Source of the DNA: Streptomyces venezuelae
Lineage (GTDB): Bacteria > Actinomycetota > Actinomycetes > Streptomycetales > Streptomycetaceae
Direction of reading: 5' to 3'
DNA length: 64,000 nucleotides
NCBI RefSeq assembly: GCF_008642375.1
Contig: NZ_CP029194.1
Coordinates: forward strand, 2,294,001 to 2,358,000
A model generated the notes under the pieces. It made no database searches and was not told the origin of the DNA. It saw nothing but the letters and a program-made list of their open reading frames with translations. Both the position numbers and the translations under genes were made by a program. Of this stretch, positions 26,670 to 33,944 are shown one piece after another (within the stretch, counting starts at the first letter, position 1; every line of letters starts with the position of its first letter).

Positions 26670-27578
26670 TCAGTCGTTGACTGTTTCGATTTCCTGGACT
26701 CCGGTGGGCACCGACAGCCATTCCGGGTCGATGGTGCCCTCGGCGACGATGACGGCGGGTCCCGTCATCTCGATCTCGCCGTCGGGGTGCTCGGTGATGA
26801 CGAGGGTCCCGCCGAGGACCTCGACGGTGTACGTGACGGGGGTGCCGCTCGCGAGGGGGTCGGCGCCGTCGCGGCGGGCCGTGGCGACGGCGACGGCGCA
26901 CGCGCCCGTACCGCAGGAGCGGGTCTCGGCTGCGCCGCGCTCGTGGACCCGCATGGCGACGTGCCGGGGGCCGCGGTCGGCGACGAACTCGATGTTGACC
27001 CCGTCCGGGTAGACCGCGGCGGGCTCGTAGGGCGGCTCGGTGAAGAGGTTGCCCGCGTGGCCGAGGTCCTCGACGAAGGCGACCGCGTGCGGGTTGCCCA
27101 TGTTCACGTTCCGCGCGGGCCAGCTGCGGCCGTCGACGGTGACGGTGACTTCGGCCTCGGACAGGACCGCGCGGCCCATGGAGACGGTGACGGAGCCGTC
27201 CTTGTCGAGGTGGACGCGCTTGATGCCGCCGCGGGTGGCGACGGCGACCTCGCCCGCGGTGACGTGGCCGGCGTGCTGGAGGTAGCGGGCGAAGACCCGG
27301 ACCCCGTTCCCGCACATCTCGGCGACCGAGCCGTCGGCGTTCCGGTAGTCCATGAACCACTCGGCCTCGTCGGCCAGGTGCCGCGCCTCGGGGTGGGCGG
27401 CGCTGCGCACGACGTGCAGCAGTCCGTCCCCGCCGATGCCGGCCCGTCGGTCGCAGAGCCGCGCGACGGAGGCGGGGCTCAGCTCGACGGCGTTGTCCGC
27501 GTCGGGGACGATCACGAAATCGTTCTCGGTGCCGTGGCCCTTGAGGAAGGGGAGCGGCGAGGTCTGCGTGCTGGTCAC
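26670..27578 (-). CDS. dapF: Diaminopimelate epimerase
   Basis: A 302-residue DapF, converting LL- to meso-diaminopimelate for lysine and cell-wall synthesis without a cofactor. Both catalytic cysteines are visible: AEMCGNGVRVFARYL and ETRSCGTGACAVAVA. The N-terminal FLKGHGTENDFVIV is typical. The GTG at 27578 fits homologues (VTSTQTSPLPFLKGHG), but no ribosome-binding site precedes it. TACAGT lies 7 bases upstream, so a leaderless transcript is possible. It is 140 bp upstream of the RSH gene on the same strand. Confidence 0.95.
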   Translation of the reverse strand: MTSTQTSPLPFLKGHGTENDFVIVPDADNAVELSPASVARLCDRRAGIGGDGLLHVVRSAAHPEARHLADEAEWFMDYRNADGSVAEMCGNGVRVFARYLQHAGHVTAGEVAVATRGGIKRVHLDKDGSVTVSMGRAVLSEAEVTVTVDGRSWPARNVNMGNPHAVAFVEDLGHAGNLFTEPPYEPAAVYPDGVNIEFVADRGPRHVAMRVHERGAAETRSCGTGACAVAVATARRDGADPLASGTPVTYTVEVLGGTLVITEHPDGEIEMTGPAVIVAEGTIDPEWLSVPTGVQEIETVND

Positions 27579-27706
27579 GCGATCAACTGTACGGGGCCTG
27601 TCCGACAGACCGCGCGGGCGTCCACGCACGAAAGGCGCAGGGGCTGCGTGTCGCACGGGAGCCGTGCGAGGGGCGTGCGTGCGGAGGCGTACGGGAACGG
27701 ACGAAC

Positions 27707-28183
27707 TCAGCGGAGGCGGGCGACGCGCCAGACGGCCAGGGCGACCAGGACGGTGATCGTCGCCACGTACAGGGCGAGGACGCGCCAGTCGGGGCGCTCG
27801 CCCGAGCCGCGCTGCGGGAGCCCGGGCCAGGTGTAGCCGACCTTTCGCGCGGCCATCATGCCCCAGCCGGCCGCGCAGGAGCTGATGAGCAGTCCGAGCA
27901 TGGCGAGGACGGCGCCGCCGTCACCCGAGCCGAAGGCGAGCGGGAACGCGAACATCAGGGAGCCGACGGCCGCGAGGCCGACGATCGGGGCGAGCTGCCA
28001 GATCCGCAGGCGCCGCTGCGGTCTGAGCTCGACCTCGACCTCGTCGGCGTCCACCTCGACGGCGGTGCCTTCCGCGTCGTCAGGACCGTCCGGTGTCAGG
28101 CCCGAGGCCCCGACCGGGGCTGCGCCCGTCGAGTCACCCAGGACCGCTTCCTGCTGTTCTCTGTCGCGAGGGCCGGCCTCCAT
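27707..28183 (-). CDS. Conserved small membrane protein, function unknown
   Basis: A 158-residue protein with an acidic, charged N-terminal half (DGPDDAEGTAVEVDADEVEVELR) and three predicted membrane segments: APIVGLAAVGSLMFAFPLAF, VLAMLGLLISSCAAGWGM and VLALYVATITVLVALAVW. I chose the ATG at 28183 because GGGAGGG lies 9 bases upstream; the frame is open ten codons further. I do not recognise a family. It lies between miaA and dapF on the same strand, 108 bp after miaA. Confidence 0.75.
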   Translation of the reverse strand: MEAGPRDREQQEAVLGDSTGAAPVGASGLTPDGPDDAEGTAVEVDADEVEVELRPQRRLRIWQLAPIVGLAAVGSLMFAFPLAFGSGDGGAVLAMLGLLISSCAAGWGMMAARKVGYTWPGLPQRGSGERPDWRVLALYVATITVLVALAVWRVARLR

Positions 28184-28291
28184 CGCCACGCGCCCTCCCC
28201 ACTCGGACTCCACTTGGTCGATCGATGCTCGATGATGGCACGCTCCTGACCGCCGAACTGACGGGCAGGGCGTCCCGATGCCATCACGTGA

Positions 28292-29230
28292 TCAGGCTGT
28301 AACCGCTCGTTCGACCAACGACAGCGCCTCCCGCGGGAGTTCCCCGCGGTGATCGGCGGCTCCACTGAGCCAGTGGACCCGCGGGTCGCGCCGGAACCAG
28401 GAGTCCTGGCGGCGCGCGAAGCGCTTGGTGGCGCGCACGGTCTCGGCGCGCGCCTCGTCCTCGGTGCACTCCCCCGCGAGCGCCGCGAGCACCTGCTGGT
28501 AGCCGAGGGCGCGGGCGGCGGTACGGCCCTCGCGCAGGCCCCGCGCCTCCAGGGCGCGCACCTCGTCGACGAGGCCGGCCTCCCACATCCGGTCCACGCG
28601 CAGGGCGATGCGCTCGTCCAGCTCGGGGCGGGCCACGTCGACGCCGATCTGGACGGTGTCGTAGACGGAGTCGTGTCCGGGCAGGTTGGCGGTGAAGGGC
28701 TTGCCCGTGATCTCGATGACCTCGAGCGCGCGGACGATGCGGCGGCCGTTGCTCGGCAGGATCGCGCGGGCCGCCTCGGGGTCGGCCTCGGCGAGCCGGG
28801 CGTGCAGGACGCCCGAGCCGCGCTCCTCCAGCTCGGCCTCCAGCCTGGCCCGGACGACGGGGTCGGTGCCGGGGAACTCCAGGGCGTCGACGGCCCCCCG
28901 TACGTACAGGCCGGAACCGCCGACGAGGATCGGGCTGCGGCCCTCGGCGAGGAGCCGGTCGATCTCGGCGCGGGCCAGTCGCTGGTACTCGGCGACGCTG
29001 GCGGCCTCGGTCACGTCCCAGATGTCGAGGAGGTGGTGCGGGACGCCGTCCCGCTCCTCCATCGTCAGCTTGGCGGTCCCGATGTCCATCCCCCGGTAGA
29101 GCTGCATCGAGTCGGCGTTGACGACCTCGCCGCCGAGCTGTTGAGCCAGATATACCCCCAGATCGGACTTTCCGGCTGCAGTGGGACCGACGACGGCGAT
29201 GACCCGCGGGGCGGGAGCTGCACTTCTCAC
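28292..29230 (-). CDS. miaA: tRNA dimethylallyltransferase
   Basis: A 312-residue MiaA, which transfers a dimethylallyl group to N6 of A37 in tRNAs that read UNN codons. Signatures: the P-loop VVGPTAAGKSDLGVYLA, NADSMQLYRGMDIGTAK, HHLLDIWD, GGSGLYVRGAVD, GRRIVRALEV and ARRQDSWFRRDPRVHWL. The start is the GTG at 29230 with a weak GAGACTGG upstream. Its product is the substrate of MiaB, encoded 2 kb away on the same strand. In between are two small plus-strand genes and a LigB-like gene. Confidence 0.96.
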   Translation of the reverse strand: MRSAAPAPRVIAVVGPTAAGKSDLGVYLAQQLGGEVVNADSMQLYRGMDIGTAKLTMEERDGVPHHLLDIWDVTEAASVAEYQRLARAEIDRLLAEGRSPILVGGSGLYVRGAVDALEFPGTDPVVRARLEAELEERGSGVLHARLAEADPEAARAILPSNGRRIVRALEVIEITGKPFTANLPGHDSVYDTVQIGVDVARPELDERIALRVDRMWEAGLVDEVRALEARGLREGRTAARALGYQQVLAALAGECTEDEARAETVRATKRFARRQDSWFRRDPRVHWLSGAADHRGELPREALSLVERAVTA

Positions 29231-29369
29231 CGCACCAGTCTCGCAAACCTCCCGACCCGTCCCCGAATGAGCTACGTGACGAGCCCCCTCCGGCTTCGTT
29301 GCCTGTTGCGAGGTTCCGGCCGTCGGTCACCGCCGAGCCCCTCCCATCCGAGTACGCTATGGAGTGAAT

Positions 29370-29819
29370 ATGGGCGTTTTTGCAGTGTTTCGCCGTAAGA
29401 AGAAGGATGTGGTCGAGGCCTCGTCGGAGGAGACCGGGGCCGTCGCGACGCCGACTGCCGACGCCGCCGACGCGACCGAGACGGACGCCGTGGCCGGAGC
29501 CGATGCCGAGGTCGCGGCCGATGTCGGTGTTGACGTCGAGGTCAAGGTCGAGGTCGAGGTCGACGGTGATGCCGATGGTGACGTCGATGTCGCAGCCGAG
29601 ACCGTTGACGTCGCCGAGATCGCGGCCGACGACTCGGCGTCTCCGGCAGCCGGGACGGCGGACCCGGTGGACGGTGCGGCCGACGTGGAAGCCACGGAAG
29701 GCGTCGACGCGGACGAGCGGGCGGCAGGAACGGTGGCCTCCGAGGTCGTGGAGATCCCGAAGCAGCAGTCGGCCGAGGCCGCCGCGGACAACGAGGCAGG
29801 CGAAGGCGCCCGCAAGTAG
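29370..29819 (+). CDS. Acidic low-complexity protein, function unknown
   Basis: 149 residues: a basic start MGVFAVFRRKKKD and then an almost purely Asp/Glu/Ala/Val tail (VGVDVEVKVEVEVDGDADGD...). It is very acidic and probably disordered. The ATG at 29370 has GGAGTG just upstream; the GTG two codons earlier overlaps that site. I recognise no domain. GC-rich in-frame sequence with a clear start and stop supports translation. It is followed by the MT0933-like gene, 69 bp downstream. Confidence 0.6.
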   Translation: MGVFAVFRRKKKDVVEASSEETGAVATPTADAADATETDAVAGADAEVAADVGVDVEVKVEVEVDGDADGDVDVAAETVDVAEIAADDSASPAAGTADPVDGAADVEATEGVDADERAAGTVASEVVEIPKQQSAEAAADNEAGEGARK

Positions 29820-29888
29820 GCCCCCGGGGTCCTGGGGGCAGGACACGGAACACGGATCCCCCGAGGGTCCGCGGAGGGAAGGTGCCCC

Positions 29889-30146
29889 ATGGGTCTCCTG
29901 GATTCACTGAAGGCCAAGCTCGCCCCGGCCAAGGACAAGGTGGCCGACCTCGCGCAGCAGCACGGGGGCAAGATCGACAACGGTCTCGACAAGGCCGCGA
30001 AGCTGGTCGACGAGAAGACCAAGGGCAAGTACAGCGACAAGATCCAGTCCGGTACGGGCAAGGCCAAGAACGTGGTGGACCGGATCGGTCACAAGGACGA
30101 CGGCACGCCCGGGAGCGGCGGCACGACCCCGCCGCCGACCGCCTGA
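29889..30146 (+). CDS. MT0933-like (Rv0909-type) antitoxin family protein
   Basis: An 85-residue lysine/aspartate-rich protein (MGLLDSLKAKLAPAKDKVAD ... GLDKAAKLVDEKTKGKYSDKI) matching the style of the MT0933_antitox family, named for the antitoxin of the mycobacterial Rv0909-Rv0910 pair. It has a good ribosome-binding site (GGAGGGAAGG). No toxin of the Rv0910 (START-like) type is adjacent. Streptomyces often carries orphan members, so an antitoxin role here is unproven. A 19 bp hairpin follows. Confidence 0.75.
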   Translation: MGLLDSLKAKLAPAKDKVADLAQQHGGKIDNGLDKAAKLVDEKTKGKYSDKIQSGTGKAKNVVDRIGHKDDGTPGSGGTTPPPTA

Positions 30147-30182
30147 CGACCGGCGTCACCCCCACGACGCAGCCCCTCCGCA

Positions 30183-30225
30183 CGGCGGACGGCCGCGGAG
30201 CATCGCGCTCCGCGGCCGTCCGCCG
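30183..30225. terminator. Hairpin terminator after the MT0933-like gene
   Basis: A perfect 19 bp stem (arms 30183-30201 and 30207-30225, CGGCGGACGGCCGCGGAGC) with loop ATCGC, between the convergent MT0933-like and LigB-like genes. Confidence 0.85.
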
Positions 30226-30241
30226 TTCCTGCGTCCTGCGT

Positions 30242-30294
30242 TGTCGCGCGGTCCGTCGCTGTCGCGCGGTCCGTCGCTGTCGCGCGGTCCGTCA
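30242..30294. repeat. Three 18 bp tandem repeats
   Basis: TGTCGCGCGGTCCGTCGC at 30242-30259 and 30260-30277, and a 17-nt partial copy at 30278-30294. It lies just beyond the LigB-like stop. A related GTCGCGCGGT occurs near 32816 beyond another stop. Confidence 0.8.
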
Positions 30295-30999
30295 GGACCA
30301 GGCGGCGACGATGTACTCCACGCCGTAGGGCGCGTCCTCGTGGAGGAGCCGGCCTTCGAGCCCCGCGCCCTCGGCGGCGCCCGCAAGGACCTGCCAGGGC
30401 GCGCGGCCGGCCGCCTTCAGCTCGTACGCCAGCTCCTCGTCCAGCGCGAGCAGCGCGGCCACGTCGGCCGCGCCCAGCGCGCGGGCCGCCCCGGCGTCGA
30501 AGCCGGCCGCCCGCTCGTCCAGGTAGCCGGGGGCCTTCACGGTCCGGCACGCGCTGCCGTCACCCATCACGAGGAGCGCGACCCGGTCGGCGGAGGCGGC
30601 GAGCTCACGGCCGGTCGCGGCGCAGGCCTCCGCCGCCTCCCGCTCGTCCACGCCCCGGCCCTCGACGGGCGCGTCGGCCCAGTCGGCGCGGCCGAGCATC
30701 CAGGCGCCGACGGCGAGGCTCGCGGGCAGCGGGCGGTCGGCGGCGGGACCGTCGCCGAGGCGTACGGAGAGGTCGACCCCGAAGCCGGCGAAGGAGCCCG
30801 TCGAACCGGCCGGGAAAACACCGGTGGCACCCGCGCCGGCGGGGCCGACGACGTACAGCCGGTCGGGACGCGAGGCGGCGAGCAGTCCGACGGCGTCGGC
30901 GCAGGCGGTGCGCGCGGCGTCCAGTTCGGGGGCGGCGCCGGTCGCGACCTCGGGGACGAGGAGCGGCGGACAGGGGCAGACGGCTGCGGCGACAAGCAT
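30292..30999 (-). CDS. Class III extradiol dioxygenase subunit B-like protein
   Basis: A 235-residue protein of the LigB/MEMO-like fold, a group often annotated in actinobacteria as 'class III extradiol ring-cleavage dioxygenase subunit B-like'. MLVAAAVCPCPPLLVPEVATG begins a strand with metal-site character, and RLYVVGPAGAG, RVALLVMGDGSA and LLALDEELAYELKAAGRAPW follow. The classical iron-binding histidines of true dioxygenases are not evident, so ring cleavage should not be assumed. The ATG at 30999 gives the normal family start. It lies 138 bp downstream of miaB on the same strand. Confidence 0.8.
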   Translation of the reverse strand: MLVAAAVCPCPPLLVPEVATGAAPELDAARTACADAVGLLAASRPDRLYVVGPAGAGATGVFPAGSTGSFAGFGVDLSVRLGDGPAADRPLPASLAVGAWMLGRADWADAPVEGRGVDEREAAEACAATGRELAASADRVALLVMGDGSACRTVKAPGYLDERAAGFDAGAARALGAADVAALLALDEELAYELKAAGRAPWQVLAGAAEGAGLEGRLLHEDAPYGVEYIVAAWS

Positions 31000-31137
31000 G
31001 ATCCGCACCCTACTGCGCCGCCGCACCACGCCCACCCGGACAGGCCCTGGGGCCGCGGGCCGGTGGGTCACCGGGGCCCTCGGGCCACCCGCCCCCGGTG
31101 GCTCAGCGGAGCCCCGGGGTCACCGGCCCCCGACGGC

Positions 31138-32667
31138 TCAGTGGCTTCCGCAGGCCGGTGCGTCGGCGGCCGGAAGGGGTTCCGGGACGCCGATCTTCGG
31201 GAGGCCGAGCAGCACGCCGGCCGGCTTCGCGGCGGCCTCCGTGTTGCGCTTCTCCCAGGCGTCGCCGGCGCGGGTACGGCGTACCGACGTCGTCAGGCCC
31301 TCGGCGAGCAGGTGGTGCGGGGCGGCGTAGGTGATCTCGACGGTCACGACGTCGCCGGGACGGACGTCCTGCTCCGGCTTGGTGAAGTGGACGAGCCTGT
31401 TGTCGGGGGCGCGGCCGGAGAGGCGGTGCGTGGCGCCGTCCTTGCGGCCCTCGCCCTCGGCGACCATGATCTCCAGCGTGCGGCCGACCTGCTTCTTGTT
31501 CTCCTCCCAGGAGATCTCCTCCTGGAGCGCGACGAGGCGCATGTAGCGCTCCTGCACGACGTCCTTGGGGATCTGCCCGTCCATCTCGGCGGCCGGGGTG
31601 CCGGGCCGCTTGGAGTACTGGAAGGTGAAGGCGTTCGCGAAGCGGGCCTCGCGGACCGCGTGCATCGTCTGCTCGAAGTCCTCCTCGGTCTCGCCGGGGA
31701 AGCCCACGATGATGTCGGTGGAGATGGCGGCGTGCGGGATGGCCGCGCGGACCTTCTCGATGATGCCGAGGAAACGCTCCTGCCGGTACGAGCGCCGCAT
31801 CGCCCGCAGGATCGAGTCCGAGCCGGACTGCATCGGCATGTGCAGCTGCGGCATCACGTTCGGCGTCTCGGCCATCGCCGCGATCACGTCGTCGGTGAAG
31901 TCGCGGGGGTGCGGGGAGGTGAAGCGGACCCGCTCCAGGCCCTCGATCTGGCCGCAGGCGCGCAGCAGCTTCGAGAAGGCCTCGCGGTCGCCCAGGTCCG
32001 AGCCGTACGCGTTGACGTTCTGGCCGAGCAGGGTGATCTCGGAGACGCCCTCGGCGACCAGCGCCTCGACCTCGGCGAGGATGTCGCCGGGGCGGCGGTC
32101 CTCCTCCTTGCCGCGCAGCGCGGGGACGATACAGAAGGTGCAGGTGTTGTTGCAGCCGACGGAGATCGAGACCCAGGCGGCGTAGGCGGACTCGCGCCGG
32201 GTCGGCAGCGTGGAGGGGAAGGCCTCCAGCGACTCGGCGATCTCGATCTGCGCCTCCTCCTGGATGCGGGCGCGCTCCAGGAGGACCGGCAGCTTGCCGA
32301 TGTTGTGCGTACCGAAGACCACGTCGACCCAGGGGGCCTTCTTGACGATGGTGTCGCGGTCCTTCTGGGCGAGGCAGCCGCCGACGGCGATCTGCATGCC
32401 GGGACGCGTGGTCTTCATCGGGGCGAGCCGGCCGAGGTTGCCGTACAGCTTGTTGTCGGCGTTCTCGCGGACCGCGCAGGTGTTGAAGACCACGACGTCG
32501 GCGTCGCCGTCGGACCCGCTGGGGGCCCGGACGTACCCCGCGTCTTCCAGCAGACCGGAGAGCCGCTCGGAGTCGTGGACGTTCATCTGGCACCCGTAGG
32601 TGCGAACCTCGTAGGTCTTGGATCCTTCAACGCTCACTGCGGGACTCCGGTCGCTGCTGCTGGTCAT
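31138..32667 (-). CDS. miaB: tRNA-2-methylthio-N6-dimethylallyladenosine synthase
   Basis: A 509-residue MiaB methylthiotransferase, adding a methylthio group at C2 of i6A37 in tRNA. The N-terminal UPF0004 domain has the three cluster cysteines ([29 protein letters not shown]). The radical-SAM core has [20 protein letters not shown] (about residue 180), and a C-terminal TRAM domain follows ([15 protein letters not shown]). The annotated ATG lacks a strong ribosome-binding site; a GTG twelve codons inside has GGAG 7 bases upstream and is an alternative. It acts after MiaA. Confidence 0.96.
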   Translation of the reverse strand: MTSSSDRSPAVSVEGSKTYEVRTYGCQMNVHDSERLSGLLEDAGYVRAPSGSDGDADVVVFNTCAVRENADNKLYGNLGRLAPMKTTRPGMQIAVGGCLAQKDRDTIVKKAPWVDVVFGTHNIGKLPVLLERARIQEEAQIEIAESLEAFPSTLPTRRESAYAAWVSISVGCNNTCTFCIVPALRGKEEDRRPGDILAEVEALVAEGVSEITLLGQNVNAYGSDLGDREAFSKLLRACGQIEGLERVRFTSPHPRDFTDDVIAAMAETPNVMPQLHMPMQSGSDSILRAMRRSYRQERFLGIIEKVRAAIPHAAISTDIIVGFPGETEEDFEQTMHAVREARFANAFTFQYSKRPGTPAAEMDGQIPKDVVQERYMRLVALQEEISWEENKKQVGRTLEIMVAEGEGRKDGATHRLSGRAPDNRLVHFTKPEQDVRPGDVVTVEITYAAPHHLLAEGLTTSVRRTRAGDAWEKRNTEAAAKPAGVLLGLPKIGVPEPLPAADAPACGSH

Positions 32668-32763
32668 GGCTCAAGGGTAGGTGCTCCCGGAAGCTGCCAG
32701 GCCCGAGGTTCGGCGCCACAGGACCTGGACGGCCCGGGGCCCGGGCGTCCCGGAAACGCGGTG

Positions 32764-32792
32764 TGCCCGCCGATCGACCGGATCGGCGGGCA
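32764..32792 (-). terminator. Hairpin downstream of the small RHS-locus genes
   Basis: A perfect 12 bp stem (TGCCCGCCGATC and complement) with a 5-nt loop, 41 bp beyond the stop of the minus-strand gene ending at 32833. It separates that transcript from miaB. Confidence 0.7.
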
Positions 32793-32832
32793 GCTCGACC
32801 GGACGGTCCGTCCCTGTCGCGCGGTGACCGGC

Positions 32833-33414
32833 TCAGTCCCGGCCGGCGTCGCGGGTGAGCAGCTCCGCCTGGCGCCCGGCGAGCGCCGATGCCGCCTCCC
32901 AGTCCCAGGCCGGAGTGCCGCTGAGGCTGAGGACGACGAGGTGCGTCCCCACCACGCCGGCGAGGAGCAGGGTGAGTCCGGCGAATTCGCCCGTGGTGGC
33001 ACGCTCGGCTCGCTGTTCGCGGGCCCAGACCGCGGTCGCTCCGGCGAACGGCTTCGCCTCGACATCGCGCTCGTCCACGACCCCGACCGCGGCTCGCGGG
33101 TTGGTGAGCAGCCGGTCACCTGCCTCGTGCAGCGCGCGATGCGCGTCGGACTCGGAGGCCAGCGGCACGACCTGGATCCAGGCCCATCGGTCGTGGCCGT
33201 CGTGGAAGGACCGCCAGGCGGTGACGCTGCCGCTCTCCCGCGCGCGATCGGCCCAGGGCGTCGGCGCTCCCGCCCGTCCGGTCAGCCAGGTGCGCTCGTC
33301 GACCGTCTTCCATCGGCCGGGAAGATCCTCGCCGGTGAGAAGGCGGGACAGGACCGCCTGGTGACCTTTGCCCGCCGCGAACCGGGCCAGCGCGAGCCTG
33401 AAGTGCTGAATCAT
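32833..33414 (-). CDS. Unknown protein downstream of the RHS locus
   Basis: A 193-residue protein with no recognised domain. Seen: MIQHFRLALARFAAGKGHQA, a tryptophan-rich middle (AWRSFHDGHDRWAWIQVVPLA), and one possible hydrophobic segment, FAGLTLLLAGVVGTHLVVLSL, that may be a buried strand-helix rather than a membrane span. The ATG at 33414 has AGGGGA 8 bases upstream, only 4 bp after the stop of the 147-residue gene, so the two form an operon. The last Arg/Asp-rich tail is unremarkable. Position suggests a role linked to the RHS toxin or its immunity gene, but codon use is closer to core genes than in its neighbour. Confidence 0.65.
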   Translation of the reverse strand: MIQHFRLALARFAAGKGHQAVLSRLLTGEDLPGRWKTVDERTWLTGRAGAPTPWADRARESGSVTAWRSFHDGHDRWAWIQVVPLASESDAHRALHEAGDRLLTNPRAAVGVVDERDVEAKPFAGATAVWAREQRAERATTGEFAGLTLLLAGVVGTHLVVLSLSGTPAWDWEAASALAGRQAELLTRDAGRD

Positions 33415-33418
33415 GCGG

Positions 33419-33862
33419 TCAGTCCCCTGACATTCCCCAGAAGACCAACCCGACGCAGTTTCCCTGACCGTGGTAAACGGGTGCGCAGCAACCCGAGCCG
33501 CGGAACATGGGGGGAAGGTCCGAGGCGGACGTGCGATAGACGTCCTCGATGCGCTCTCGGGTCGGGTGATCCGTACCGAAGTATTCGACCAGTTCCTCAG
33601 GATTGACGATCCTGATCGCACCGGTCTCCTCGTAATCGCTGTCGTCCGACACGATCACGTGGTCGACATCGAGGATGGAATGAGCCCCCTCGGCTTCCAG
33701 ACCTCCGCCCTCGATCAGCTCTTCGATCGATTCCGGGTAGGGATCCTCATTCCGCCATGACTCTTCGAAAACCTGTTGACGGAGTTCTTCGAGCGCAGCC
33801 TGAGGATCGTCGTGCTTGTCGGTGAAGTAAATCCACCGGGATGCTCCCACTGTGGCTCCCAT
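33419..33862 (-). CDS. Candidate immunity protein of the RHS toxin
   Basis: A 147-residue, strongly acidic protein (EELRQQVFEESWRNEDPYPE, EELIEGGGLEAEG, DDSDYEETGAIRIV) ending in a Gly/Cys-rich GSGCCAPVYHGQGNCVGLVF. I recognise no family. Acidic, small and directly downstream of a polymorphic toxin gene, it has the usual profile of a nuclease-inhibiting immunity protein. Codon use is atypical for the window (GAA, CAA, GTT, AAT and TCA codons cluster), suggesting transfer with the toxin tip. The start is the ATG at 33862. A strong hairpin separates it from the toxin gene, so it may have its own promoter. The function is inferred from position only. Confidence 0.6.
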   Translation of the reverse strand: MGATVGASRWIYFTDKHDDPQAALEELRQQVFEESWRNEDPYPESIEELIEGGGLEAEGAHSILDVDHVIVSDDSDYEETGAIRIVNPEELVEYFGTDHPTRERIEDVYRTSASDLPPMFRGSGCCAPVYHGQGNCVGLVFWGMSGD

Positions 33863-33896
33863 CGTTGCGAAATCGCCCTGGGCGAGGCGGATAAGG

Positions 33897-33931
33897 CCCG
33901 GTCGGGCACACGGACAGTGTGCCCGACCGGG
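33897..33931 (-). terminator. Hairpin between the RHS toxin and its candidate immunity gene
   Basis: A perfect 15 bp stem (CCCGGTCGGGCACAC and complement) with a 5-nt loop, 14 bp after the toxin stop and 35 bp before the next start. It should strongly reduce read-through from the toxin transcript. Confidence 0.8.
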
Positions 33932-33944
33932 TTCGTGCTCAGTG

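Noticed and set aside
30241..33606. A 1,121-codon open frame on the plus strand across miaB
   Set aside because: It overlaps three well-supported minus-strand genes and has no recognisable content.
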